DNA of 64,000 nt, taken from contig JAVMKO010000001.1 in NCBI GenBank assembly GCA_032164245.1, forward strand, positions 245,839,644 through 245,903,643. The letters are read 5' to 3'. Numbering within the stretch: the first letter of the stretch is position 1; the number at the start of each line of letters is the position of its first letter. This document shows positions 11,380 through 23,888 of this stretch, piece by piece. Made by a program: the position numbers and the translations under genes. The notes beneath the pieces were generated by a model, which did not search any database, was not told where the DNA came from, and saw only the letters and a program-made list of their open reading frames with translations. Origin of the DNA: Sternotherus odoratus (lineage: Eukaryota; Chordata; Testudines; Kinosternidae).

Positions 11380-13190
11380 TGGTGAAATCACAGTTACTAG
11401 AATTGTTCAGTGCAGTCAACTGCCTAATCACCCTAGACAGTATAATCCAAACATCTGACCAAGGCACTGATCACTGCAACATTTGTCAAAAATTAAACTT
11501 TAACAAAAAATGTAAACAAAAATGTTGCCATTTCCCCCCCATTTTCTGGCCAATTTACTAAGTAGATCCTTATCCCTCCAGGCTAGTGAACAACAGCAAA
11601 GAGCAATTAGGCCTACCACTGAAAGCAATTGTCAATGCCTCCTTCACCAAAGATAGTTTACCAGCCTTTCTGAAGATTGTGACAGTCCACTTTCTCCTTA
11701 AGAAATCAACATTTGACATGGACAGTCTCCCCTATTACCATCCTATCCCCCATCATCTCTTCAAATTTCACCAGGATGTGGCATCTTCCAACATCCCAAA
11801 TCCCACACACTCAAGCTTCAGACCAAGGCTGGACATGGAGATGACTCTGTTCCACTGATGGATGACTTCTCAAAGGGAAAATACTGATATCTGAGCTCAG
11901 TGCTTGTAGTATAAAAATCTATTTTAAGCAACAGTCATAGTGAGTCACAAGCTGTTGCTGACCTACTTATGAGACCTAGACAGAGAGGATGTTGCAGCAC
12001 TATGATGACTCAATTCTTTCTTTCAAATAGTATCTTGAACACATAATTTGCAGCTGCTCTAACATGAAGTTCCGCAGGTATCAGTACTATTCCCCCTCCT
12101 CTTCAATTTTGATTGGTGACTGCTTCGAAAAGATGAGGGGCCCCACTGTTGATGGAACCCTGCTTTATATCACCCTCTAAACAGATGCCATCACCAAGCT
12201 GCCGTATTACTGACATTAGTACCTGGATGAAGAGCAGCTGACTTTAGCTGAACCAAAGCAAAACTGAAGTGAGGATGGTGGAAAAAGAATAGTTTGAGAA
12301 GAAGACACTGTTTTTTCTCGTCACCTGATACATATGCACTGTGTTTATCTATGAAGTACAGTCTGAGGATCTTACTATAATCGTCACCGATCCTGAATAA
12401 CAGGTAGAAACAATAGTGAGAAATGCCTTCTTTAACTTCCATCTTTAGAACAAACATAAGAACACAAGAATGGCCAATGGTCAGAACAAAGGTACATCTA
12501 GCTTAGTATCCAGTCTTCCGACAGTGGTCAACACCAGGTGCCCCGGAGAGGATGAACAGATCAGTTCATCAAGTGATTCATCTCCTCTTGCCCATTTTTC
12601 CAGAAAATTATAACTGTTTCTTTTGGTCCTGGTTCTGGCCACAGTAATCAATGCATTACTCACTTCTAGACAGGGACTGATCATTTTGGTCAGCAAACAG
12701 GAGCAAAATAAATTTCTCACTCTTATTACTACTGCTATTGTTAGCACTGGGAGTAAAGGGAAGCCAGTGGAGAATGTGGACAACGTTGCTTCCACCCTCA
12801 ATGCCACATAAATACTCCAACTTGTACAGAATGCTGACGCTTGGTTCTTCAGAAGGAAAAAACTATCAATACTATATCACATCAGTTTTCACATTCTCCA
12901 CTGGCTCCCATTTTACTTCCAATACCAATGCAAGACCCTGATCATAATATTTAAAGCCTTTAATGGATAGAATATATCTGAGAACACTTCTCCATTCATT
13001 AGACACTGAGACAGCAGTGTTTTCTATACCAATATATATAAAACAGTATTTTTTTGTAAAGCACTTAAGAACAGAGATAAAATGCTCCTAGTTGATTGCT
13101 GCCATCTGTGGAAAAACCTGCCAGAGACATAAGGAGGGATCAAGCCAGAACTTTTCAGATCACACTGAAATCTTAATAGCACACAATAAT
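11380..13190 (+). mobile_element. Decayed L2-type LINE (reverse transcriptase region to 3' part)
   Basis: Plus-strand conceptual translation shows degraded LINE reverse-transcriptase landmarks in order. HFLLKKSTFDMDSL lies near 11690-11730 (usual KPxLKKPxLD). A GVPQGSVLGPLLF-like stretch lies near 12075-12110 with frame breaks, and LQNADARFF-HITPVF-LHWLPF-like residues at 12820-12915, ending in IFKAFNG near 12960. Many stops and shifts interrupt it. A CR1 tail in the opposite orientation sits inside (12452-12600), followed by an inverted L2-like fragment. Confidence 0.6.
12452..12600 (-). mobile_element. CR1-type LINE 3' tail, antisense
   Basis: AACATAAGAACACAAGAATGGCC, CAGTCTTCCGACAGTGG and CACCAGGTGCCCCGGAG are the reverse complement of the standard CR1 3' end, also seen at 32269-32410. 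It is short, non-coding and nested in the L2 remnant. Confidence 0.78.
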
Positions 13191-15114
13191 CAAAGACCCA
13201 AAATTACAAAAACGTAAAACAAACCAGAGTAAGCAAAATCAGCCAAACCTGTGAAAGGTGAAAAGCAGACTCAATAATGTGTATCTGAATTGCTATATTT
13301 AGCAACACCATGGTATAGACAGACAGATCTGCAGCATATGAACTTTCAAAGCTCAGATGTACAAGGAAGGCTAATGCAAGGAAAGCTAATGACACGTGGG
13401 CAAAGAAGATTGTAAAAGATTTATCTGACTTTAATTTGTTTTTAGAAGGCAACAATGGACTTTTGTTTCTCCTCATATTCATCACTGTGCATTTTTGTAT
13501 TAATTTCTCCACAATGCCCAAATCACTATTTTGGCATTCTAACTCTACACAAGAGGTGGCGAGAGCAACTTTGGAACTGATACCAGTTCTGCTGCATAGA
13601 ACAAATGGCAACATATCATCTACAAATTACATTGTTTGTAGTCACTGCAGAAAATAAGTCATGTTAGTTCTTAGCACGCATCAGTGTAGAACTCAAGCTT
13701 TGTTACATAGAGTTTCAGGTATTCTTGTCCACTTTTGAGCAGATCAATCTGACAGTGTAATTTACAATGGCTTTGAATTCAAATCTGCATTGTTCTTTTC
13801 AGATCTGGAAACCCCTGAATATGGGATTGATGAAACTGCTTGATTGAATCAACCAATCTAGTAGCGGGACACTGTCAGGTCAAATATGACAAAATTTTAG
13901 GCTTTGTTAAAACCTATTTTAGCTATAGTTATAGGAATAGAAATATTTCAATTTTTAAGGTTCTAATAGAATATTTCAAAATAAATCTAAATTGCAATCC
14001 AAACATTACATTAGTGAATGAGAACCTATAAAATGAAACCGATTAGAAACTAGACACTCCCTCATAAAGCATCTGCCACAAAACAACCACCTGAGATGCC
14101 TCTACTGTGCCTTGAGAGAGAGACAAACTTGGTCTGGTGGGACAAATTCTGGAGCTGATACTGGATTTTCAATGCCAGCTTAGTTGTCTGGGCCTGATGA
14201 GCCACTTCTATCACAAGGTGTGTCTGAGGCTGCCCGCCCCACTCCTGAAGGTCCCAATAGAGCCCAGGGAATACAGGTATCTCATTTTTTTCTTTTTAAA
14301 GAAAAATGTGAGTAACTGAAAAACTAATTAAAAACAAAAAAACTGCTTAAAAAAAGGCATAAGAAGAGAGAGAAAAGAAATGAACCAACAAGAAAACTAT
14401 CGAGGACACTGTGCAATCCAAGATAAGAAATAGATAAGAAATGAGGGTTGATTGGGGCCACTCCCGGTTTTATACGCTCCGAACCATCCGAGAGGGGGGA
14501 TGAGAGGTGTGTGGGCCTAATGGACACTGCTTTCCAGAAGGTTGAAGAAGCTCATGGTGCCCTGAATCCACAAATGGGAATATGCAGATACTCAAAGAAA
14601 AAACAGTCATTCCCTCTCAGAGCAACAACCACATTCCTATCCCCCTCTGATATGTTGCGTAGCAAGGCACTATGAAGCAGATGTCAAGATGGAGATGGAG
14701 ATTCCTCCGCTGTGGCCTCTCCATAGCCTTGTGCTCCCGTGGAGTAGGGGCACGGTGATTTCACTACTTTTGAGCTCTGGGCACCTGAAGGTGTCATCTG
14801 AACCCTTTACACACTCTGTCTTTTCCTTCTATGGAGTCCTGCCACCTAGGAAGCAGGAGGCAGTGTGAAACAATATCAGTTTGTATTAGGAGGCAGAGTA
14901 ACTGGTCTGCAGCCCCAGCTGGCTCCATAAAAGAATCTGTGACAGCAGTGGATGTAAAAAAGGTTCTGTGCTCAGAAAATATTTTTAACACAATACAGTA
15001 TGTGAAATCTAGAATACAATTCTGAGACTTTATACATTTGGTTATAAAATACTATGTGAAAGAAAAAACCCAAGAATTTTAAAACCAAATAATGAGATTA
15101 CAAAACATTATTTA
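13191..15114. other. Unassigned intron sequence
   Basis: No repeat or gene is recognised. A 136-codon minus-strand frame at 13204-13614 has a hydrophobic C-terminal half but no family motif, splice context or promoter, and I do not call it a gene. 14440-14780 is somewhat GC-richer and may be an unrecognised repeat. Confidence 0.45.
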
Positions 15115-15702
15115 CTTCAATTAACAAAAAATGACAAAGGAAAGGTTCTTTGAAAATAAAAAAAAAGATACTTTATAAAGATACTTCATAAGTATTTGAC
15201 TTAGTTCAAATTACAAATGATGAATATAAACAAATAACACAAGTTTGTAGGGACAAAATTAGAAAGGCCAGGGCATAAAACAAGATCAAATTAGCTAGAG
15301 AAATAAAGGGTAACAAGAAAACATTCTACTGATACATTAGAAGCAAAGACAGGGTAGGCCTGTTACTCAATGAGGGGGTAAAAACAATAACAGAAAATCT
15401 GGAAATGACAGAGGTGTTTAATGGCTTCATTGTTTCCATTTTCACCAAGAAGGTTGGTGGTGACTGGACATCTAACAGTTAATGCCAATGAAAATGAGGT
15501 TGGGTCAGAGTCTAAAACAGGGAAAGAACAAGTCAAAAATTACTAGACAAATTAGATGTCTTCAAATTTCCAGGGCCTAGTGAAATGCATCCTTGAAATA
15601 CTCAAGGAACTGACTGAGGAGCTATCTGAGCTATTAGCAATTATCTGTGAAAAGTCATGAAAGACAGGAGACATTCCAGAAGACCGGAAACGGGCAAATA
15701 TA

Positions 15703-16173
15703 GTGCCCATCTATAAAAAGGGAAATAAAGACAACCCAGGGAATTACAGACCAGTCAGCTTAACATCTGTACCTAGAAAGACATTGGAGCAAATTATTAA
15801 GCAATCAGTTTGCAAACATCTAGAAGGTAATGAGATGATAAGTAACAGTCAGCATGGATTTTTCAAGAACAAATCCTGTCAAACCAATCTGATAGCTTTC
15901 CTTGACAGGATAACAAGCCTTGTGGATGGGGGGAAAGTGGTAGACATGGTATATCTTTACTTTAGTAAACCTTTTGATACTGTCTTGCATGATCTGGAAA
16001 AACTGGAGAAATGGTATGAAGTAAAAAGGATGAAATTCAATAAGGACAAACACAGAGTACTCCACTTAGGAAGGAACAGTCAGTTGCACACATACAAAAT
16101 GGTGACTGACTGGTTAGGAAGCAGTACTGCGAAAAGGGATCTGGGGTTCATAGTAAACCACAAGCATGTGTGA
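15703..16173 (+). pseudogene. CR1 reverse transcriptase fragment, internally deleted
   Basis: A 156-codon open frame. Residues 1-90 match the N-terminal reverse-transcriptase region of CR1 ORF2 (NYRPVSLTSVP; QHGF). From about residue 98 it matches the region after the palm (RMKFNKDKHRVLHLGRN; STAKRDLGFIVNHK). Roughly 80-90 residues, including the FADD catalytic motif, are missing between these parts. The frame stays open through the junction, so the deletion was a multiple of three or the open frame is chance. It is not functional. Confidence 0.85.
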
Positions 16174-16701
16174 CTCCATTTTGAGTTCCTTGCTAGCCCT
16201 TATCTCACAGCACATAACAGAAGAAGGGGGAAGGGGCCTTCAGGGGAAAGCCTTGAAACAGTTGCTGACCAGACAAGGACAGGAAAGCCTTGAAACAGTT
16301 GCTGACCAGATGAACTCATGGCTGTAACATCAGCATGTGAACACGAGCAGAATGCTTACAGGGGATAGATGGGAGATAAGAGGAAAAATGTCCTTCCATA
16401 GGTTGTAAGTTACGATGCATGCGGTGTGCATGCACTATTGAAGAGTATATGATCTGTTCTTTATCCATGTTGAGGATCCCTCCTGACTAGCAGGGGGCAC
16501 CACGCTTGAGTATAATAAACTTGGTATCTTTGGTAAAGTACTCTGCAGTTTGGACTTAGTTTGTGTGCCTCAGCCTAGACATGAACTCTGCGTGACTAGT
16601 GGGTATAATTCACAACAGTTTTCGAGCTGTACGTGACCTGCATGTATAATTCATAGCGGTTCTCTTGAACCGTGTGTGACCAGGGAGTGTAATTTGCAAC
16701 A
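16169..16701 (+). mobile_element. LTR-like insertion (about 533 bp), probably a solo LTR
   Basis: The CR1 reading stops at the GTTCATAGTA-ACCACAAGC copy (16145-16168) and restarts at a second imperfect copy (16702-16730). Between them is unrelated sequence starting TGTGACTCC and ending GCAACA, as LTRs begin TG and end CA. A TATA-like and poly(A)-like GAGTATAATAAAC lies near 16507-16519. The first half has an imperfect tandem duplication of about 37 bp (AAAGCCTTGAAACAGTTGCTGACCAGA, twice), and the 3' part has three diverged tandem units. The flanking duplication, about 24-29 bp, is longer than usual for LTR elements, so the class is uncertain. No coding sequence is present. Confidence 0.55.
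16591..16701 (+). repeat. Three diverged tandem units at the 3' end of the LTR-like insert
   Basis: The units start at 16591 (CGTGACTAGTGGGTATAATTC), 16632 (CGTGACCTGCATGTATAATTC) and 16675 (TGTGACCAGGGAGTGTAATTT). They are about 41 and 43 bp long, and the last one is cut short. The position matches the U5 side if the insert is an LTR. Confidence 0.75.
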
Positions 16702-17280
16702 GGTTCATAGTATACCACAAGCTAAACATGACTCAACAGTGCAACACTGTTGCAAAAAAAGCAGACATCATTCTGGGATATATTAGCAGGAGTGTTATAA
16801 GCAAGACATGAGAAGTAATTCCTCCACTCTACTCCTTGCTGATTAGGTCTCAACTGGAGTATTGTGTCCAGTTCTGGGCGCCACATTTCAGGAAAGATGT
16901 GGACAAATTGGAGAAAGTCCAGAGAAGAGCAGTAAAAATGAGTGAAGATCTAGCAAACACAATCCATGAGGGAAGATTGAAAAAATTGGGTTTGTTTAGT
17001 CTGGAAAAGGTAGACCAAGAGGGAACATGATAACAATTTTCAAGTACGTAAAAGGTTGTTACAAGGAGGAGGGAGAAAAAAAAATCTTCTTAATGGCTGA
17101 GAATAGGACAAGAAGCAATGAGCGTAAACTGCCTCAAGGGAGATTTAGGTTGGACATCAACAAAAACTTCCTAACTGTCAGGGTGACTAAATTGCCTAGG
17201 GAGACTGTGGAATGTCCATCATGAAAAATGAAGATTTTTAAGAACAGGTTAGACAAAGATCTGTCAGCGATGGTCTAGAT

Positions 17281-18009
17281 CAGTGTTTGCCAAACTTTAA
17301 CAACCTGTGAACCCCTTTCACTAAAATGTCAAGTCTCGCGAACCCCCTCCTAAAAATGAATATTTCCAGGGATTTTCTCCTTTACCTTATTATAAATTAT
17401 AAAATCAGTGCTCTTGGAAACATAACATTTGTTTTTATGACATGCTTATTACACACTATTTATTATTATTTATCATTACAGTATTTTTATTATATTATGA
17501 AAATGGCAACACTCTTCCAAGATCTCACTTTTGTAGTGTCTATCACTTTGAATAAGCCTGTTATAAGACAAGACTTCTAGGCTTCATCAAGGAGTATCAG
17601 ATGTGAAACAGCATGAAGCCATTTAAGAAGCCAACTCAAAGAGTTCCTCCTCTACACAAGCATTCAGGTCTTGAGCAGTCCAGGCAAACAATGCATGTTA
17701 CAACAAAGCTTAAACTTGTTCTTCATAATCATTTCAAAAACAATATTACTTGCCTATTTAATTTTAAAAGCAGCAAAAAATATCCACCTCCCTTTTCATT
17801 TCTTATAAGGAATCTTAAAGTTAAAATCTCCTCAGTGTGATAGATATGCTTGCTTTGATCTGCTTACCTCTTGGAAGTCCAGGGGTTCCGGGCTGCTGGG
17901 TGTCCCTAGGCACAACTTTGTCCACCATTAGTGATTTTTTCCCCCAAAAATCCCCTGTAATATTTCATGAACCACACAGGAGTCATGAACCCTAGTTTGG
18001 GAACAACTG
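17281..18009. mobile_element. hAT (Charlie-like) non-autonomous element (729 bp)
   Basis: Exact 8-bp target duplications GTCTAGAT lie at 17273-17280 and 18010-18017. The left end CAGTGTTTGCCAAACTTT is inverted at the right end (reverse complement CAGTTGTTCCCAAACTAG), the CAGNGNTTCCCAAAC pattern of Charlie-type hATs. The adjoining GAACCCC/GGGTTCATGA sequence extends the similarity. The interior is AT-rich with no transposase. It is inserted in the CR1 tail and is therefore younger than it. Confidence 0.9.
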
Positions 18010-18090
18010 GTCTAGATAATACTTAGTCCTGCCATAAATGCAGGACTAGATGACTTTTTGAGGTCCCTTCTAGTCCTATGATTCTATGAA

Positions 18091-21000
18091 ATTATAAAGG
18101 AAACTAGATGCACATTTTGTGGCAATCTGAATTTCAATCCAAGTTGGAATTGTAGTTGATTTATTTGGAAGCATGTTTGCTGTATTCATAATGGGAAATG
18201 TAACTGTATGTTTGCCAAAATCACAGGGAGGTTTGAGAAAAAATATTAACTTCTGAAAGTTATGCCCTGAGTGGAGATTTGCAAAGATAACCCCTGAAAG
18301 AGCTCTCTGAAATAACCGTGCAGGCTGATGGTGATGTAGGAGGCAAAAAGATGGCACAGCACAAAGAACAGAACTACTTTATGTATTTAGAAAATTTATA
18401 ATAAAGGAACCAATAATAATCTTATTCAAAAGTACTTTCATTGAGATGTACCTTTGTCTATACACTAATCAAAAGCAGATATAATCACTAAACATACTTA
18501 TGATAATTTTCCACTCCTGAAGGCACAGCTCCAGAGAAGGATAAACACAAGCAGGGAATTGGTAGCTTTTACTGAGTACCTACACTGTCAGGATATTCCA
18601 GAGAGAACAAAACTAAATACTGGACCTTTGTTAAGGCAGAGTAGAGATAGACACATCTGTCTGACCCTTCAGTAACAGACATGACAATGGGAGATCATTT
18701 TCATAAAGAGGTGCTGATAGTCAGTTGGGTCACAAGGAAGGCTAAAATCTGGAAAAATGACACAATGAATATTATCCAACTCATTTTGGATAATAGTTTT
18801 GCTGCCTTCCTCTTCTGTCCTAATCAGGATTTGAAGATGACATCACACTTATTTCCCCACAGCTTCAACCACCACTGCCTGATTTTAGACACAGTTTCTA
18901 GACAGCCTGTGTGTACATACACTTTCTAATTCACACAGATGTAGATCTTGCATGCTAAAATTTTTGAATCAGTGCTTACACTGCACCTTAATGACAATTT
19001 TTATTACACTTGCTTCCATATCATTATTCTGAATGTCAGTGAGCTATTTTACGTACCAGCTTAGTTCTGCTTAAAACAGGTTTTAAAATATATGCATTAG
19101 AAAAAAGTTAAAGCAGTTTAGCTTAATTTATCTTGGTGAAACACAGATGCTTACCCACATAACTGTTTATGAACATACAACAAAAAACGTCTCTAAGAAA
19201 AACACAGTACAATCTGCTTTATTACACTGCCACACGAAAAATGCGCAGGCCATTGGAGGCATGGATGAGGAGGAATCATGTCAGAAACATGGTTAAAATC
19301 CCGTAAGTCCACAAAAATAAGATTCTAGATATCCGTTCAATATCTTCACATGACAGTTATTATATATTACATGATATATTTTTTTTAACCTGAAACTCCT
19401 TTTCTTATATTAATTTGATTGATAGTGCTGCGTCCTATCCTTGCTGATAATGACAATACTTAGCACTTATGTTTATTAAATTGTAATTTTATGATGTATA
19501 ACCTGCAAAAACGAATGAGTAATTCAATGAATTTTCAAAAAGACAAGAGATCTGGGACCAAGTTCAGAAGGGACTGATAAATTAGTCTTCCTAACAACCA
19601 CTGGACACATTCTAACTGATGTAGAAGAGAGTATAAGAGAGAATAGAGCATAGAGAAGCCAGGTGATGCTGTACAATGTGGTAAATTTAAATAGGATAGA
19701 GACTACTTTAACTTACACCTGCTTCTGAATCCTCTGTGTGTAAGTTATACACATGTGGAATCTTTTATTCATCAGCAGAGTGAATCAAAGTGTGTGGAAG
19801 GTAGCCTAAGTTAGTGTAATGGGATCTAATTTACGCATTACTTCTGAGTACAAACTTTGGCCTTTTTCCTTATTCAGATAAATATGTTTATTTTAGGCCT
19901 ATGAGAATCTTGTGAAATTTTACACAAGCTGTTTTCCTGAAATGTAAACCCATATTTTCCCCAAAGAACAAGTCACTTAAAAAATGTGAAGCAAAAAAGA
20001 AGCCTGCAGTGTGGACATTAAGGATTAGAAAAATAAAATAAAAGCTGGCCAGTACAAGAAGTTGGCCATATTTCATAAAGTAACCGAAGAAATCATTATG
20101 ACCTGATAGCTGGGCAAGTTGGTCACCACTTGACAAAACTTAAAAAACCCAAAATCTATTGTTAACATTTTCAGGTCATGATGTTTTGACTGGTATATAA
20201 CATAGCCAGATTTTTTCTGTGGGAAGTTTTCTGATGTACACCCAGAAGGCTAAACATTTGATAATGAGGTAACTTTGAAGATGGGAATTTATGCAACATG
20301 CTTTTTTTCTTGGGAGTCCTGTTCTATTTGCCAAATGTGCAGCCCACTAGTGTATCTTTACATATGAAGGCCTTTTTGGAAGACAAAATGTTCACTTTAA
20401 TAATGTTGATGCAGGGCAGTATTTTGTGATTCTAGTGCAAATAATGATACATGCTGAGCTATGATGAATATAATAGGGCAGGATAGAGCCCCAAGTGTCT
20501 TAAATACATATTTATTTAGATTTAATAAGACTGTTTCTGTATGTTTATGAAATGCTGACTGATTCTTAAACACATTTGCCAAGGATTAACAGCTGTTTAA
20601 GAATTTAATGAACATACAAGAACTGTATTAGATTTAATAAGGTTAGATTTAATATTATCGTGAATTATTTCAAACCTCCAAATGATACATTAATTACTAA
20701 AGATTAACACTATTCAAAACATAGATATCATATACAGAAGTTAATCCCTAAATTAATGTTTGTAAACATTCACTGGTATTTAATTAACATAACTTTTAAC
20801 AGCTCAAGTGGTCAGATAAACATGCTAATTATTTTGACTTTTAGTTTGAGTCCCATATACTAGTGAAAACTTTCTGTCAATCACTTGAGCAGAGTATTTC
20901 AGTACAATCTGGCTTTTTAGAGGAAAGCTACAGGTTACCCTCACATTCTAATTTTAAATATTAAGTGTACTCTTTTTATAGCTTTTGGCACCAGAGATAC

Positions 21001-23213
21001 AAGTGCAGAAGAATTCCAGAGCTCAACAGATGAATATTTAAATATAGCATCAAGTATTAAGAGTCCTATGCTGGTCTCAGGTTTTGCAAGTGAAGAATAG
21101 CAGAACCTAACTGTGGGAGCAGGGAAGGAGGGGAACAGACTCTGCAATAGGATACCTCTTCTTCATAAACTTGTAGAGGCCCTTCCATGGGTAGGCACAT
21201 CACAGGTATTACATTTGTGATGTGAAGCAGACAATCACTGACTATTGTATCATCTCCCCACTAATTTAGAAAAGATCTGAGGAATAAATTAATGCTTCCA
21301 CTTCCACCAACAACTTCTGCCAGACTCCTAAACACACTCCCATGGGAGAGAAGTCAACGGCCAGTGTGCAAGTCTATGGTAACATGACTCTTGAAGAAAG
21401 TTTGCTTCTATATTTAGGGGAATGGAAGGCAGAGGATCTCCATGGCCACTGGCAGATGCTGGGGCAATCTGCAAATTTTGAAGGCTGAATGTGTTTTCCA
21501 CTTTTTCAGAAGGACAAACAAAGGAAACTATCTGAGTCTTACCTCTTTCAATTCCCATGTCTCTACAGAGGAATAACCCACCTAAGGGAGAATCTGGGCC
21601 TAAGTTTTCAATAGCTTCATTAGTGGAAAAAGTTTAACTTTATTCAACTAAACATTCTTTTAAAATGTCTCTCCTTCTTAGGTAACTTAAAATTCCTGGA
21701 TTTCATTAACAATGGGATGGATATTTTTCTCTCCTTTTTAAAATTAATAATACATATTGATTAAGATCTGGACATACTGACAAATAATTGATTTTACTTT
21801 CTTGTCCAATTTTTCAGCATGTTTACTGCTCAACTGCTTCCAATAATTTCTACTAAATGTAAATATTAAACAGTTGCATAACCCACACACAAAAATTGCT
21901 GCTATGCCTCTTTCACTAATATTGTTCCCATTTAACACACAAGATCTCACACAAACAGAGGAGATATCTGGCAGTGAGCAGAGGAAACAAAGTTAAAATA
22001 TGCTAAATTGATTTACAGTAGTAATTAGGGATTATATTGTATTGATCCAAAACAGGAAAGGGAGGGTCTATTCTGCCTACCCTGATTAGTCTCTACAGCA
22101 CACAACAAAGTGCACTTACACTATGGTAAGCCTTACTACAACGTAAATTTAACTGCTTTATTTTGTCATCCCAAGCTTCAGGATGACAAAATAAATTTCT
22201 GCTTTCTTCTTAATTCTTAATAGAGAAATAAAAAATACAGCATTCACCAGAAGGCCAGACTATGCTGCTTTGTGGGTAGGACAGCCTTTGGTTATTCTTA
22301 AGGAATCTAAATGTGTCACAGTTATTTGCCTTTTTCTCTTTGGTATTAGATGCTGTTTTCCTACTGTAATGCTTAAAAACTAATTTTCTCTTTTCTCCCC
22401 TCTCCATCTCTCTTCTCTGTCTTTACATATGTCTAGAAAGCCAAAAAATATCCTAATTTGCATTCTAAAGGATGCATTCTTAGATGGTGCTATGCTGAAG
22501 ATAGCAACACCTAATTCCCATGCAATCTGCTGCCTAGTGCAATTCACAAACCTGAGTTAGAAACACAATACATCTGCATTGGTTTAAATGCCAAGAGTGG
22601 CAATTAGGTGCCTAAATCCCTTTGCAAATGTAGCCCTACATCTTTACGTTACTAGCAAATTCTGCAGTTATGTATACTGGTGGAAATCTGGAGTAATTCC
22701 AATTACTTTAACATGGGAAAGTAGCATTTGGCTCCTTATCTTTTCCACTGTTTTTAAAGCAATTTCTGGGCTTACATTGGAACTTACATTGTCTTACTTA
22801 AAACAGGTTAAATGTCTGTTTGAGACCATTTAAAATAGCAGATATTTACTTAAGATTCTTGGAGGAGATTTTCAAAGACACAAAGAGCAGATAGGTGTCT
22901 AAGTTCCACTGACAGTCAAATTTGTCTTTGCAAATCTTTCCCCTTGTAAACACATGTACACAGAAAGATCATATAAGACAACATTTTAGTAATCATCAGC
23001 AGTTCAGTATAGATAAAATATCAGACAAAAACTAGGTTAAAGTGGAGTTAAGGTTGAGAATATATATCAGTCATTTGGGGCTAAATATATTACATGGGTT
23101 TTGTAATTATTTCAGAGATAGACATTATAACCTCAGGAAATTTTGAGTTAAGGTTAAACTTAAAAGAAATCTAAACATGTTGAGATAAATACAATCTTAA
23201 TCCTGGTTCATAG
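18091..23213. other. Unassigned AT-rich intron sequence
   Basis: No recognised gene or repeat over 5 kb, apart from a perfect hairpin at 22157-22195 and a possible small foldback at about 22861-22943 whose ends read GGAGGAGATTTTCAAAGAC and GTCTTTGCAAATCTTTCCCC. Short open frames have no family features. Confidence 0.5.
22157..22195. repeat. Perfect 15-bp hairpin
   Basis: TTTATTTTGTCATCC (22157-22171) and GGATGACAAAATAAA (22181-22195) are exact reverse complements separated by 9 bases, CAAGCTTCA. The surrounding sequence is unassigned. Confidence 0.85.
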
Positions 23214-23215
23214 TA

Positions 23216-23334
23216 GGGTGACCACATGTCCCAATTTTATGGGGACAATCCCAATTTTTGGAACTTTTTCTTAAATGGGCTCCTATTACCCCCACCCACT
23301 GTCCCAATTTTTCACATTTACTGTCTGGTCACCC
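23216..23334. mobile_element. TA-flanked MITE (119 bp), mariner-type
   Basis: The ends GGGTGACCACATGTC and GACAGTAAATGTG...GGTCACCC are inverted (GGGTGACCAGACAG when reversed) and flanked by TA at 23214-23215 and 23335-23336, as for Tc1/mariner elements. The body (CCCAATTTTATGGGGACA, CCAATTTTTGG) is a repeat common in amniotes. It is non-coding. Confidence 0.75.
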
Positions 23335-23788
23335 TAGTTTATAGTGACATCATGCAATAATCATAGTGCTTCTGGTCTAAGATTAGACACTACTCATTTC
23401 AAAAGACACATAGGATTCCCCGCCCCCACCCACCAATGTCACACAGGGAAGTACTAAGTCTGTTTTGGAGCCTTAACAGTGTATTTCATAGGGTATGTCT
23501 TCACTACAGGACTAAGTCGATTTCCCTTAATTCGATTTTCTAAATTCGATTTTAGAAAATCGAATCAGTGTGCCCCCACCAGGACAGCAGGTCGACAGTG
23601 GTCGACACTGTCTGTCCTAGAACTTTTGCAGGGGTCGACATAGCCCGCGTTGCACTTTGGGTAGGTAGCCCACAGTGCAATGCGTGCCAGACCCCCCCCC
23701 TCCCAAGCAGCCCCGCGGGCCCCCTCCCCCACCTGAACAGCACCCCCGCCAGACCCGCCCCCCGCCCGCCCGAGGGGGGGGGGGGGAG

Positions 23789-23888
23789 CCAGCGCGGGGC
23801 TGCTTGAGCGAGCCGGTCAGCTGCTTGGTCAATTTTAGGTGAAACTGACTAGGCAGCTGACCAGCTCGCTCAAGCAGCCCCGCGCTGG
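23789..23888. repeat. Long hairpin 1 inside the Harbinger MITE
   Basis: CCAGCGCGGGGCTGCTTGAG at 23789-23808 is inverted at 23869-23888. The pairing continues inward through GCGAGC-GGTCAGCTGC, giving about 40-45 paired bases with few mismatches around a short AT-richer centre. Confidence 0.85.

Larger units (their letters stand above)
15115..18090 (+). mobile_element. CR1 LINE (ORF2 to 3' end), with two nested insertions
   Basis: A long 5'-truncated CR1 copy. At 15240-15430 degraded ORF2 (NKKTFY-IRSKD, LLNEGV) is visible. 15703-16000 encodes reverse-transcriptase fingers: YKKGNKDNPGNYRPVSLTS, then NSQHGFFKNKSCQTNLIAF and FSKPFDTVLH. The frame then jumps to EKWYEVKRMKFNKDKHRVLHLGRN, so the palm region with the catalytic FADD motif is deleted. 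The 3' coding part continues after the LTR-like insert (16735-17270: [26 protein letters not shown]). The CR1 tail with GGTCCCTTCTAGTCCTATGATTCTATGAA ends near 18087 after the hAT insert. Stops and shifts are scattered throughout. Confidence 0.88.

Noticed and set aside
13204..13614. 136-codon minus-strand frame with a hydrophobic C-terminal half
   Set aside because: No recognisable domain; hydrophobicity is common in AT-rich random frames. Without homology I cannot call it a gene.
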